Part shown: positions 40,305 to 49,023 of the stretch, one piece after another | How positions within the stretch are numbered: the first letter of the stretch is position 1 | Layout of the letters: each line of letters opens with the position of its first letter | Assembly (NCBI GenBank): GCA_041488095.1 | Contig: JBGPOP010000004.1 | Span: 87,271-151,270 of the forward strand | Direction of reading: 5' to 3' | Length of the DNA: 64,000 nucleotides | Source of the DNA: DASYPQ01 sp041488095 | Lineage (GTDB): Bacteria > Planctomycetota > UBA1135 > GCA-002686595 | Made by a program: the position numbers and the translations under genes | Notes under the pieces: generated by a model | Database searches by the model: none | Seen by the model: only the letters and a program-made list of their open reading frames with translations | What the model was told of the DNA's origin: nothing

Positions 40305-41264
40305 GTGGGCCTCCTCGACCTGTTCAAGAAGAAGGAAGCACCCCAGAGTGCTTCGCGACCCGCACTGCGTCCCGGTCCGGGGGCTGGCATTCCCGCGCCC
40401 AGACCCGATCCGAAGGCCGAGAACAACTTCGTGATCGTGATCCTCGACTCGTGCCGCTTCGACACGTTCATGCAGGCCGATCCGAAGACGCTCCTGAAGC
40501 TCGGCAAGCCCGAGAAGCGCTACAGCTACGCATCCTGGACGGCGCCCTCGCATTACAACCTCCTCACCGGGCTCCTGCCGCACACGACGCCGCCGAACGT
40601 CTACGCCTCCGACTACTACAAGGAGGACTTCTACAACTACAACAAGCGTCTCGGCGCCAAGGGCATCGAGTTCGGCAAGATGGTCCCCGGCCTGTGGCTG
40701 CCCGGGTTCCTGCGCAACACGCTGGGCTACGCGACCCACGCGCGCGTGTCGCTGCCGGTCCTGAATCCCAAGACCGGCGTCAACCGCGACTTCGACAGCT
40801 TCCGGCTCATGGAGAAGCACAACGACATGCGGGCGATGCTGCCGACGATCCCCTGGTCGAGCGAGCGGCCGAGCTTCGTGCTCCTGAACGTGGGGGAGAC
40901 GCACTACCCCTACGCCAAGCCCGACGAGGACGCGTCGATGTGGCCGCGGATCAGCGGTGTCAACGGGGTCTTCAAGAAGCTCGAGGGCCAGATCGACGCA
41001 GAGGGGAACCTGGTCAAGGACCCCGACGTGGCACAGTTCTTCGATCAGTCGAAGCTCGACGAGCTGCGGGCGCGCCAGGTCGAGACCGTGCGCTACCTCG
41101 ACGGCGTGTTCGCCGAGCTGTTCGACCTCGTGCCGAAGAACACGTACGTGGTCGTGACCTCCGACCACGGCGAGCTGTTCGGGGAGGGCGGCTACTTCGG
41201 CCACGGGCCGATCATGCACGACAAGTGCTTCGAGGTGCCCTACCTCGAGGGCAAGATCCGCTGA
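40305..41264 (+). CDS. Alkaline-phosphatase-superfamily hydrolase between sat and cysC
   Basis: A 319-residue cytoplasmic-looking metalloenzyme of the alkaline phosphatase/sulfatase superfamily. Metal residues are D48 in VIVILDSCRFD and the pair in VVTSDHGELFGEGGYFGHG. The nucleophile position is Thr79 in SWTAPSHYNLLTG, so it lacks the C/S-x-P-x-R sulfatase signature that gives formylglycine. That favours a phospho- or sulfo-ester hydrolase or transferase of the NPP-like type. GTG 40305 has GGAGA five bases upstream. Its place between sat and cysC suggests a substrate linked to activated sulfate, but this is inference. Confidence 0.75.
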   Translation: MGLLDLFKKKEAPQSASRPALRPGPGAGIPAPRPDPKAENNFVIVILDSCRFDTFMQADPKTLLKLGKPEKRYSYASWTAPSHYNLLTGLLPHTTPPNVYASDYYKEDFYNYNKRLGAKGIEFGKMVPGLWLPGFLRNTLGYATHARVSLPVLNPKTGVNRDFDSFRLMEKHNDMRAMLPTIPWSSERPSFVLLNVGETHYPYAKPDEDASMWPRISGVNGVFKKLEGQIDAEGNLVKDPDVAQFFDQSKLDELRARQVETVRYLDGVFAELFDLVPKNTYVVVTSDHGELFGEGGYFGHGPIMHDKCFEVPYLEGKIR

Positions 41265-41336
41265 GTTTTGCCATCCGGCGGAACGACGATCCCCGCGCAC
41301 ATTCCACCCATCCACCCGACGACGGACGACGACTTC

Positions 41337-41870
41337 ATGAGCGACAAGGGTTTCATCCTCTGGTTCACGGGCCTCTCCGGGGCAGGCAAGAGCACGCTCG
41401 CGACCCATCTCACGCCGGTCCTGGTCGGGAAGGGCTGCCGGGTCGAGGTGCTCGACGGCGACGAGATCCGCGAGAACCTCTCCAAGGGCCTGGGCTTCTC
41501 CAAGGAGGACCGCGACACGAACATCCGCCGCATCGGCTTCGTCGCCAACATGCTCGCGCGCAACGGCGTCGCATCGATCACGGCCGCGATCTCGCCCTAC
41601 CGCGATATCCGCGACGAGATCCGCAAGCGCAGCCAGGCGCCCTTCATCGAGGTCTTCGTCGAGGCTTCGCTCGAGGTGGTGGAGGCGCGCGACACGAAGG
41701 GCCTGTACAAGAAGGCGCGTGCGGGGATCATCAAGAACTTCACCGGCATCAGCGACCCCTACGAGCATCCCCTCGACCCCGAGGTCGCCGTCCACACCGG
41801 CCACGAGACCGTCGAGGAGTCGGCGGGCAAGATCCTGACGTACTTGAGGAAACGCGAACTGGTCTCCTGA
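41337..41870 (+). CDS. cysC: Adenylylsulfate kinase
   Basis: APS kinase, 177 residues, phosphorylating APS to PAPS. The P-loop is FTGLSGAGKSTLA, then VEVLDGDEIRENLSKGLGFS, DRDTNIRRIGFVANMLARNG and AISPYRDIRDEIR, all standard. The FIEVFVEASLEVVEARDTKG and GLYKKARAG segments complete the active site. It is a stand-alone kinase, not fused to Sat. ATG 41337 is preferred because an earlier start at 41268 would add a Pro/Thr-rich stretch. About 250 bases without a supported gene follow. Confidence 0.94.
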   Translation: MSDKGFILWFTGLSGAGKSTLATHLTPVLVGKGCRVEVLDGDEIRENLSKGLGFSKEDRDTNIRRIGFVANMLARNGVASITAAISPYRDIRDEIRKRSQAPFIEVFVEASLEVVEARDTKGLYKKARAGIIKNFTGISDPYEHPLDPEVAVHTGHETVEESAGKILTYLRKRELVS

Positions 41871-42120
41871 ACGCGATTCAGCGCGCGGCCGCCATCGAGC
41901 ACCGGGGTGAGCTCCACCTCGAGCACGAGGGCGGGACCTTCCTCGGCGTCTCCGGGCGGGTGCCGTAGCAGAGTCGGTGTCGGCGTCGTCTGCGTCGCGC
42001 ACCTGCTCGGCGCCCAGCCTCCAGCGCCGGCGACCGGCGGACGATAGGATCGAGCGGTATCCATGCTATGGAAGCCCCCTGCCCGGATGCGGGTCGGATT
42101 CCGTTGCGCCCCCCCTCTTC

Positions 42121-44289
42121 ATGATCCTCCGTCACCGAGCGCTGCGTCTCCTGGTCGCAACGGCCTTGTGCTGCGTCATCGGTGCAGAGCCCGCCCTCGC
42201 CTACATCGGCCCCGGCGCGGGCTTCGCGTTTGCCGGCTCGGCCCTCGTCCTGGTCGGCACCTTCTTCCTCGCGATCGGCGTCATCCTCATCTGGCCGTTC
42301 AAGGCCGCCATCCGTCTCGTCACGATCCCGCGCCGCACGAACGCCAAGGTCAAGCGCGTCGTCGTCCTCGGCCTCGACGGCTTCGACCCCGGACTGGCGC
42401 GCAAGTACATGGACGAGGGCCTCCTTCAGAACCTCAGGAAGCTCGAGAACGACGGCTGCTTTCATTCGCTCGCCACCTCCTGCCCCTCGATCTCGCCCGT
42501 CGCGTGGTCCACCTTCGCGACCGGCGTCGACGCGTCCCGGCACAACATCTACGACTTCCTGACGCGCGATCCGTGCAGCTACGCGCCGGTGCTCTCCTCG
42601 AGCGACATCCGCTCCGTGCCGCGCACGCTCAACCTGGGCCTCGGCGAGATCCCGTTCGGCCGCCGGGCCGTCTACCGCCTGCTCCAGAAGAGCCAGCCGT
42701 TCTGGAAGCTCCTCGGCGCCTACCGCGTGTGGTCCTCGATCCTGCGTGTCCCGATCACGTTCCCGCCGCAGAAGTTCAAGAACGGCACCCTGCTCTCGGG
42801 CATGTGCGTGCCCGACATCCAGGGCACGCAGGGCTCGTTCTCCTTCTACTCGACCAAGCCGAGGGCCGCTGATCGTCACATCGGCGGGCAGCAGTACCTG
42901 ATCGTCGTACGCAACGGGCGCGTTGACTCGAACCTCACCGGTCCGCGCGGCGGCGACGGGCACCCGATGAAGTGCCCCTTCACGGTCGAGATCGGCGACT
43001 CGAAGGTCACGCACCGCGACGTCAAGCGCAAGGCGCGCATCACGATCGGCGGCGAGACGGTCGAAATCGGCCCGAAGGAGTACACGCCCTGGCTGACGGT
43101 GCCCTTCGGCAGGATCACCGGCATCGTGCGCTTCTACGTCCAGAACTGGGACCAGCACGACTTCGAGCTGTACGCCACGCCGATTAATATCGACCCCGAG
43201 CGCCCGGCGATGCCGATCTCCCACCCGCTCGTGTACTCGATCTACCTCGCCAAGCTGCTGGGTCCCTTCGCGACGCTCGGACTCGCCGAGGACACCTGGG
43301 CCCTCAACGAGCGCGTGATCGACGAGCACGCGTTCCTGAAGCAGGCCTGGCTCTACTTCGAGGAGCGCAAGAAGCAGCTCTGGGACGCGCTCGACAAGAC
43401 CCATCGCGGCTTCGTCAGCGTCGTCTTCGATACATCCGACCGCGTCAGCCACATGTTCTGGCGCACCCTCGAGCCCGGCCACCCGGCGAACAAGGACAAG
43501 GAGGTCGAGCCCTACAAGCGCGTGATCCCGGAGATGTACCAGAGGATGGACGCGCTGGTCGGCGAGCTGCGCGCCAAGCTCGGCGACGAGCAGGACACGG
43601 TCCTGATGGTGATCTCGGATCACGGCTTCACCAGCTTCCGCCGCGGCGTGAACCTCAACGCGTGGCTCAAGGAGAACGGATACCTGTTCCTGAAGGAGGG
43701 CGCCGAGACCTCGGGCGACTGGTTCGAGAAGGTCGACTGGTCGCGGACGAAGGCCTTCACGCTCGGCCTGACCGGCCTCTTCGTCAACCGCATCGGGCGC
43801 GAGCGCGAAGGGGTCGTGCGCGGCGGCGCCGAGCTGGACGAGCTGTGCCGCGAGCTCAAGCGCAAGCTCGAGGCGTTGCGCGATCCCGCCGACGGCTCGC
43901 CCGTGATCAAGGAGGTTTTCCTCACGCGCGAGATCCACACTGGCCCCTATGCCGATTCCGCGCCGGAGCTCCTGATCGGCTACCACAAGGGTTATCGCCA
44001 CTCGTGGGACTGCGCGACGGGCGCGGTCACGAAGGCGGTCTTCACCGACAACACGCGGTCCTGGTCCGGGGATCACTGCGTCGATCCGCGCCTCGTTCCG
44101 GGCGTCTTCTGGTGCAACCGCAAGCTCAGCGCGCAGGACCCGGCCTTGATCGACCTCGCGCCGACCGTGCTCGACCTCTTCGGCGTGCCGATCCCCGCTT
44201 ACATGCAGGGGCGGCCGCTCTTCGGGGCCGAGCTCGGTGATCGGCGGGTCCACCTCGGCCGCGAACCCGTTCTCGAGGTGCGCTCGTGA
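42121..44289 (+). CDS. Type I phosphodiesterase/nucleotide pyrophosphatase-family protein 1
   Basis: A 722-residue exported or membrane-anchored enzyme of the alkaline phosphatase superfamily. The N-terminus is a signal peptide followed by YIGPGAGFAFAG and a second hydrophobic helix ending LIWPFKAAIR, a leader often seen before this domain. The catalytic domain has VVVLGLDGFDPGLA (metal Asp), ISPVAWSTFATGVD (Ser at the nucleophile position), FDTSDRVSHMFW and VISDHGFTSFRRG. Its closing AQDPALIDLAPTVLDLFGVP is a common ending. Substrate unknown; phosphodiester or sugar-nucleotide bonds are plausible. The stop overlaps the paralogue downstream as GTGA. Confidence 0.8.
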   Translation: MILRHRALRLLVATALCCVIGAEPALAYIGPGAGFAFAGSALVLVGTFFLAIGVILIWPFKAAIRLVTIPRRTNAKVKRVVVLGLDGFDPGLARKYMDEGLLQNLRKLENDGCFHSLATSCPSISPVAWSTFATGVDASRHNIYDFLTRDPCSYAPVLSSSDIRSVPRTLNLGLGEIPFGRRAVYRLLQKSQPFWKLLGAYRVWSSILRVPITFPPQKFKNGTLLSGMCVPDIQGTQGSFSFYSTKPRAADRHIGGQQYLIVVRNGRVDSNLTGPRGGDGHPMKCPFTVEIGDSKVTHRDVKRKARITIGGETVEIGPKEYTPWLTVPFGRITGIVRFYVQNWDQHDFELYATPINIDPERPAMPISHPLVYSIYLAKLLGPFATLGLAEDTWALNERVIDEHAFLKQAWLYFEERKKQLWDALDKTHRGFVSVVFDTSDRVSHMFWRTLEPGHPANKDKEVEPYKRVIPEMYQRMDALVGELRAKLGDEQDTVLMVISDHGFTSFRRGVNLNAWLKENGYLFLKEGAETSGDWFEKVDWSRTKAFTLGLTGLFVNRIGREREGVVRGGAELDELCRELKRKLEALRDPADGSPVIKEVFLTREIHTGPYADSAPELLIGYHKGYRHSWDCATGAVTKAVFTDNTRSWSGDHCVDPRLVPGVFWCNRKLSAQDPALIDLAPTVLDLFGVPIPAYMQGRPLFGAELGDRRVHLGREPVLEVRS

Positions 44290-46397
44290 AGCTGCCGCGC
44301 TGGACGGTCTGGCCGGCGCTGGTCGTGCTGGCCATCTTCCTCGTCCCCGCTCTCCCGCGCCGCAGCGCGGGCCCGGACGAGGCACGCTCGACCAGGACGA
44401 AGTTCAAGCGGGTGGTCGTCCTCGGCATCGACGGGATGGACCCCAGGATCCTCGAGGAGACCGTCGCGAAATTCCCCGAGCGCATGAAGAGCTTCGCGCG
44501 CCTGATCGGCGAAGGCGGGATCCACGTTCTCGGCACGTCGACCCCTCCGCAGAGCCCGGTCGCCTGGTCGAGCTTCATCACCGGCATGGATCCCGGTGGC
44601 CACGGCGTCTTCGACTTCATCCACCGCGACCCGACGACGCGCGGAGTGGCGCCCCCGACGACGAAGGCCTCCGAGCCGAGGAACCTCGGGCTGTGGGGCG
44701 ATTGGCAGATCCCGCTCTTCGGTGATCTCGAGAGCAATCGCAGCGGCGAGTCCTTCTGGCGGATCCTCTCCGAGCACGGCGTGCCTGCGGACATCTGGCG
44801 GATGCCGGCGAATTTCCCGGTCGAGCCGGCGAGGGGGCTGTCGTTCTCGGGGATGATGACGCCCGCGGTCGACTCGGCCTACGGCGAGTACAAGCTCTAC
44901 ACGACCGACCTGCTGGCTCGCGGCGCCGGGGAGGAAGACCGGACGATCCCGGTGCGCGAGGACGACGGGTGCATCGACACGTACATCCGCGGACCGGCGA
45001 ACCCGTTCCGCAAGGACGGCGAGCACGCGACCGCGCCGCTCCGGATCCGCATCGACCGCTCGGCGGGCGCCGCGGCGATCGACACGGGATCGAAGGTCTT
45101 CGTGCTGCGGCCGGGTCAGTGGAGCGACTTCGCGCGGTTCTCCTTCCGCACCCTGCCCTCGGGCTTGTCGAGCGTCGGCGGGATCGCGCGCTTCTACCTG
45201 AAGAGCCTCCAGCCGTCGTTCGAGCTGTACGCGTCGCCCGTGAACATCGACCCGATCGATCCGGTGGCTCCCGTCTCCGCCCCGAAGAGCGCGAGCCGCG
45301 ATCTCGCCGAGGCGGTCGGGCTCTACTACACGCAGGGCATGCCCGAGGACGTCAACGCGCTCAAGGACCGCGCGCTCGACGACCGCGAGTTCATGACGCA
45401 GTCGCAGCTCGTCCACGACGAGGGCGTGCGCATCATGGACCACGCGCTCGACCGGTGGCTCGCCAAGAAGGAGGGCGGCTTCCTGTTCTTCTATTTCTCG
45501 GGCGTCGACCTGTGCAGCCACATGATGTGGCGCCACTTCGACGGGGATCACCCGCACCACGACGCGAAGTTCGCCGAGGAGGACTCCTCGGCCTGGTCCA
45601 AGCGGCCGGGAAGCACGTGGAAGGACGTCGTCTACGACCTGTACCAGCGCATGGACCCCGTGCTCGGACGGCTGCGGGAGCGCCTGCCCGAGGACGCCCT
45701 GCTCGTCGTGATGAGCGATCACGGCTTCGAGACCTACCGGCGCAAGTTCAGCCTGAACACGTGGCTCCTGGAGCAGGGCTATCTGGCTCTGAAGCCCGGC
45801 CGATCGAAGGAGGCGCCACGCCGCGATCCCGGGTTCGCTCCGGTCTACATCACCACCGACTTCGGCGCGGTCGACTGGTCGAGGACGCGCGCCTACGGCG
45901 TGGGCTTCACCGGTCTGTACCTGAACCTGGCCGGGCGGGAGCGCGACGACCCGAAGACGCCCGAGGACGAGAGCGGGATCGTGAAGCCCGGTCCCGAGGG
46001 AGACGCGCTGCTCGTCGAGTTGAAGGCGAAGCTCGAAGCCCTGGTCGACGAGAAAACGGGCAAGAGGGTGGTCCTGCGCTGCGATCTCGCGCGCGAGGTG
46101 TACCACGGCCCGCGCGTCGCCGAGGCGCCCGACATCGTGGTCGGCTACGACGCGGGCTATGGAAACTCGGACCCCGCGGCGCTCGGCCGGATCCCGAACG
46201 CGGTCCTCGAGGACAATCTCGGCGGCACCTTCAATGGGAACCACCTCATGTCGCCCGACGTCGTGCCCGGCGTTCTGCTCACGAACGGGTCGGTGCTCCG
46301 CGGCGAGCACCGGCTCGAGGATCTGACGGTCGAGATCCTCAAGCAGTACGGCATCGCGCCTGCGGACGGGATGCGTGGGGCGCCCGTCCTGAGGTAG
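44286..46397 (+). CDS. Type I phosphodiesterase/nucleotide pyrophosphatase-family protein 2
   Basis: A 703-residue paralogue of the preceding gene with an N-terminal membrane anchor (WTVWPALVVLAIFLVPALPR). Catalytic motifs: VVVLGIDGMDPRIL, QSPVAWSSFITGMDPGGHGV, SGVDLCSHMMWRHFDGDH and VMSDHGFETYRRK. The C-terminus has the conserved GTFNGNHLMSPDVVPGVLL and EDLTVEILKQYGI. GTG start shares a four-base overlap with gene 1, so the two are likely made in equal amounts and may form a pair. A 65-residue protein gene follows after 22 bases. Substrate unknown. Confidence 0.8.
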   Translation: MKLPRWTVWPALVVLAIFLVPALPRRSAGPDEARSTRTKFKRVVVLGIDGMDPRILEETVAKFPERMKSFARLIGEGGIHVLGTSTPPQSPVAWSSFITGMDPGGHGVFDFIHRDPTTRGVAPPTTKASEPRNLGLWGDWQIPLFGDLESNRSGESFWRILSEHGVPADIWRMPANFPVEPARGLSFSGMMTPAVDSAYGEYKLYTTDLLARGAGEEDRTIPVREDDGCIDTYIRGPANPFRKDGEHATAPLRIRIDRSAGAAAIDTGSKVFVLRPGQWSDFARFSFRTLPSGLSSVGGIARFYLKSLQPSFELYASPVNIDPIDPVAPVSAPKSASRDLAEAVGLYYTQGMPEDVNALKDRALDDREFMTQSQLVHDEGVRIMDHALDRWLAKKEGGFLFFYFSGVDLCSHMMWRHFDGDHPHHDAKFAEEDSSAWSKRPGSTWKDVVYDLYQRMDPVLGRLRERLPEDALLVVMSDHGFETYRRKFSLNTWLLEQGYLALKPGRSKEAPRRDPGFAPVYITTDFGAVDWSRTRAYGVGFTGLYLNLAGRERDDPKTPEDESGIVKPGPEGDALLVELKAKLEALVDEKTGKRVVLRCDLAREVYHGPRVAEAPDIVVGYDAGYGNSDPAALGRIPNAVLEDNLGGTFNGNHLMSPDVVPGVLLTNGSVLRGEHRLEDLTVEILKQYGIAPADGMRGAPVLR

Positions 46398-46419
46398 ACT
46401 TCCGGGACGGAGGCCCGCG

Positions 46420-46617
46420 ATGTTCGGAGGCAGCGGCAAGATCAAGCTCGACAAGGACCTTCTCGACCGGATCAAGAAGATCTCCGGGGTGGCGGGCTAC
46501 GCGTCGCACGAGGAGTACATCGTCCACGTCCTCGAGAAGGAGATCGCCAAGTTCGAGGACGCCAAGAGCGACGCGGAGATCACCGAGAAGCTGCGCGGGC
46601 TTGGCTACATCAGCTAG
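46420..46617 (+). CDS. Small ribbon-helix-helix-like protein, paralogue of 38763
   Basis: A 65-residue protein: GKIKLDKDLLDRIKKISGVA, then SHEEYIVHVLEKEIAKFED, with a C-terminus TEKLRGLGYIS. It has the strand-helix-helix layout of Arc/CopG proteins and shares spacing, the (F/Y)IV-VL second-helix core and the LxxLGY ending with the protein at 38763. GGAGG lies eight bases before the ATG. It is packed between the phosphodiesterase pair and a membrane protein gene in what looks like one operon. It may bind a protein partner rather than DNA. Confidence 0.65.
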   Translation: MFGGSGKIKLDKDLLDRIKKISGVAGYASHEEYIVHVLEKEIAKFEDAKSDAEITEKLRGLGYIS

Positions 46618-46638
46618 ATCGCGCGCCGCATCGAGGGC

Positions 46639-47493
46639 ATGAACACGCTGAACCACGCCTTGACGCGGATCTTCGACCATCTCCTCGGGCCGCTCGAGAT
46701 GCTCGGGCGCCCCTTCGCCCTGATCGTGACGAGCGCGGTGTTCGGCGTCCTGGCGCTCATCGCCTTCAAGCACGTCAGCTCCCAGAAGCGCATCAAGGCC
46801 GCCAAGGACAAGATCAAGGCGCACCTGATCGAGATCCGGATCTACCAGGACGACCTCGCGATCGTCGGCAAGGCGATCGGGAAGGTACTCGGCAGGAATT
46901 TCCAGTACTTGGCGCTCAACCTCGCGCCGTTCGTCCCGCTCTCGATCCCCTTCGTGCTCGTGCTCGCGCAGCTCGTGGTGCGCTACGGCTACGTTCCGAT
47001 CCGGCTGCACGGTCCGGACGAGTCGCTGCTGCCCGGGCGCGGCGCGATGATCGAGGTCGAGCTGGCCCGCGGGCGAGCCGCCGACGTCGCGGGCCTGCGG
47101 ATCGAGCTGCCGGACGGCGTGCGCGCTCTCTCGCCGCTCGTCCGCGTGCCCAGCGAAGGCCGCGCCTACCAGGAAGTCGTCGCCACCGAGGCGGGCGTGC
47201 GTGAGATCGGCTTCGTGCTCGCCGACGGTGCGCGTGCGGAGAAGACGCTCGTGGCCGGAGGTTGGAACGTCCCGATGCAGCCGGAGCGGGGCAAAGGCTT
47301 CTTCTCGGCGCTCTTGTGGCCGGCGGAGGGCACCCTCGCGAGCGATTCGCCCTTCGAGCGAGTGCGCCTGGAGTACCCCGAGAGCCGTCGGGGATGGCTG
47401 CCGGACGGCCCGACCGGCGTCCTGGTCGCGTTCCTCCTCGTGTCGATGGCGGCGGGGCTGCTGGTCCTCAAGCCGCTGAAGATCCAGATCTGA
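46639..47493 (+). CDS. Membrane protein with Oxa1/EMC3-like core
   Basis: A 284-residue protein with an N-terminal membrane helix (PFALIVTSAVFGVLALIAF), then a charged coiled-coil-like helix (KHVSSQKRIKAAKDKIKAHL) and two hydrophobic helices (ALNLAPFVPLSIPFVLVLAQ). This order resembles the DUF106/EMC3 branch of the YidC/Oxa1 insertase superfamily. A beta-rich domain of about 120 residues follows and a last helix ends KPLKIQI. The fold call is inference from topology. It follows the small protein by 21 bases and converges on cysQ. A role in placing envelope proteins made by this operon is conceivable. Confidence 0.6.
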   Translation: MNTLNHALTRIFDHLLGPLEMLGRPFALIVTSAVFGVLALIAFKHVSSQKRIKAAKDKIKAHLIEIRIYQDDLAIVGKAIGKVLGRNFQYLALNLAPFVPLSIPFVLVLAQLVVRYGYVPIRLHGPDESLLPGRGAMIEVELARGRAADVAGLRIELPDGVRALSPLVRVPSEGRAYQEVVATEAGVREIGFVLADGARAEKTLVAGGWNVPMQPERGKGFFSALLWPAEGTLASDSPFERVRLEYPESRRGWLPDGPTGVLVAFLLVSMAAGLLVLKPLKIQI

Positions 47494-47524
47494 TCGTCCG
47501 CGTGCGGACCACGGATCCCGGAAT

Positions 47525-48340
47525 CTACTCGCGCAACGCTCCGCAGGCCTCCAGGGATCGGAGCACGCGGTCGCGCCAGGCCGGCCGGCACAGGACCAGC
47601 TCGTCGTTCCTCGGATCGGGCCGGTTGTACACGTGCTCCTGGCCGCGCAGCCTGCACACCGTCCACCCCAGCGCGCGCGCGACGGTCTCCGGCGCGCAGG
47701 TGTCCCATTCCTTGAGCTGCTTGCGGTGCACGTAGAGATCTGCCTCACCGAGCAGCAGCATGGCGACCTTGTTGCCGACGCTGCCCGCGTGGACGAGCCG
47801 GCCGCCGACCGCCTCCGCGAAGCGCTGCGTCCACGCCGGAGTGTGGCTGCGGCTGACCGCGATGCGCGGAGGGTCGCCGGAGGGACTGTCGCCGCGCGCG
47901 AGCGACCCGCTTCCCTCGATCCCCGCGCTCTCCAGGCCGGGCAGGCACACGCCCCACAGCACCTTGTCCTGCGCGGGCAGGGCGACCGCTCCGATCGCGC
48001 ATCGCCCCTCGACCGTGAGCGCGACGTGCACCGCCCAATCCGCGCGCATCTGGCTGTACTCGCGCGTGCCGTCGAGGGGGTCGATGATCCACACGCGCGA
48101 CTTGGCCAGGCGCGAACGCGAGTCGGCGGTCTCCTCGGAGAGGATCCCGTCGTCCGGGTAGCGCCCGCGCACGAGGCCCTGGAGGAACCCGTCGGCGGCT
48201 TGGTCGCCGACGTCGGCGAGCAGGTCGCCGCTCCAGCGTCCCGTCGCGCGCAGGGCGACCGCCCGCTCGCCCGCGGCTCGCGCAGCGAAGGTGGCGAACT
48301 CGAGGTCGCGCCGGACCTCGGGCGGGAAGGGCATGGGCAT
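47525..48340 (-). CDS. cysQ: 3'(2'),5'-bisphosphate nucleotidase (inositol monophosphatase family)
   Basis: A 271-residue Mg-dependent, Li-sensitive-type phosphatase. Metal motifs are ILSEETADS, VWIIDPLDGTREYSQ and QLKEWDTCAPETVARALG, the order found in CysQ/BPNT. CysQ clears 3'-phosphoadenosine 5'-phosphate, the by-product of PAPS use. The family also contains inositol monophosphatases, but location next to sat and cysC favours the PAP role. It is on the opposite strand, convergent with the Oxa1-like gene. Confidence 0.82.
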   Translation of the reverse strand: MPMPFPPEVRRDLEFATFAARAAGERAVALRATGRWSGDLLADVGDQAADGFLQGLVRGRYPDDGILSEETADSRSRLAKSRVWIIDPLDGTREYSQMRADWAVHVALTVEGRCAIGAVALPAQDKVLWGVCLPGLESAGIEGSGSLARGDSPSGDPPRIAVSRSHTPAWTQRFAEAVGGRLVHAGSVGNKVAMLLLGEADLYVHRKQLKEWDTCAPETVARALGWTVCRLRGQEHVYNRPDPRNDELVLCRPAWRDRVLRSLEACGALRE

Positions 48341-48442
48341 GCGCTCTGGATCGGCTCGGGAGCGGCGAGTCTAGCCTGGACCGGATCGGACGGCACGCGC
48401 TAAGCTCTGCGCTCCCAGGCCGCGAAGAAGGAGAACTACGCC

Positions 48443-48898
48443 ATGCCCATCGATGTCGGAACGACCGCGCCCGAGTTCACGCTCAAGACCCAGGACGAGA
48501 AGGAGTGGAAGCTCTCCGCCCAGAAGGGCAAGAACGTGGTGCTCCTGTTCTACCCGCTCGACTGGAGCCCGACCTGCGAGAAGGAGAACTGCAAGATCAG
48601 CCGCGAACCGATCCTCGACGCGCCGAACACGGTCGTCGTCGGCATCAGCCGCGACTCGACCTGGTCGCACAAGGCCTGGAAGCAGAGCAAGGGGATCAAG
48701 CACGACCTGCTCGCCGACCCGATGCTCGACGTGACGAGGAAGTTCAGCCTCCAGCACCCGGCCGTCCCGTTCATCAGCCACCGGGCGACCGTCGTCGTCG
48801 ACAAGGCCGGCAAGGTCGCGTTCGTCCAGGTGCAGGAGAACACCAAGGAAGAGCGCAACTGGGGCGAGCTCCAGGCGGCGCTGAAGAAGCTGGGCTAG
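48443..48898 (+). CDS. Peroxiredoxin, AhpC/TSA family
   Basis: A 151-residue thiol peroxidase. The peroxidatic Cys is C45 in YPLDWSPTCEKENC; C50 could be a resolving Cys. The N-terminal APEFTLKTQD and central FYPLDWSPTC are standard, but W-S-P replaces the usual F-T-P, and VGISRDSTWSHKAWK matches the family's VxxVSxDSxxxHxxW block. The conserved Arg is probably in ISHRATVVVDKAG. A GAAGGAG lies ten bases upstream of the ATG. Closest in layout to AhpE/BCP-like single-domain enzymes. Confidence 0.9.
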   Translation: MPIDVGTTAPEFTLKTQDEKEWKLSAQKGKNVVLLFYPLDWSPTCEKENCKISREPILDAPNTVVVGISRDSTWSHKAWKQSKGIKHDLLADPMLDVTRKFSLQHPAVPFISHRATVVVDKAGKVAFVQVQENTKEERNWGELQAALKKLG

Positions 48899-49023
48899 TT
48901 CCCTCCTGCGGGAGGGTCCGGATCGGACGTCCGGCCCCAGGCGAAACACGGCTCCCGGCGGTATCCTTTGGGCCACGGTCAGGGGGCACCTCCCTCTCCC
49001 TCCTCCGGCCGCAAGGATCCCCC

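Noticed and set aside
41878..42120. Possible small gene between cysC and the first phosphodiesterase
   Set aside because: Open frames here are Arg/Pro-rich continuations of neighbouring shadows with no initiation signal or family resemblance.
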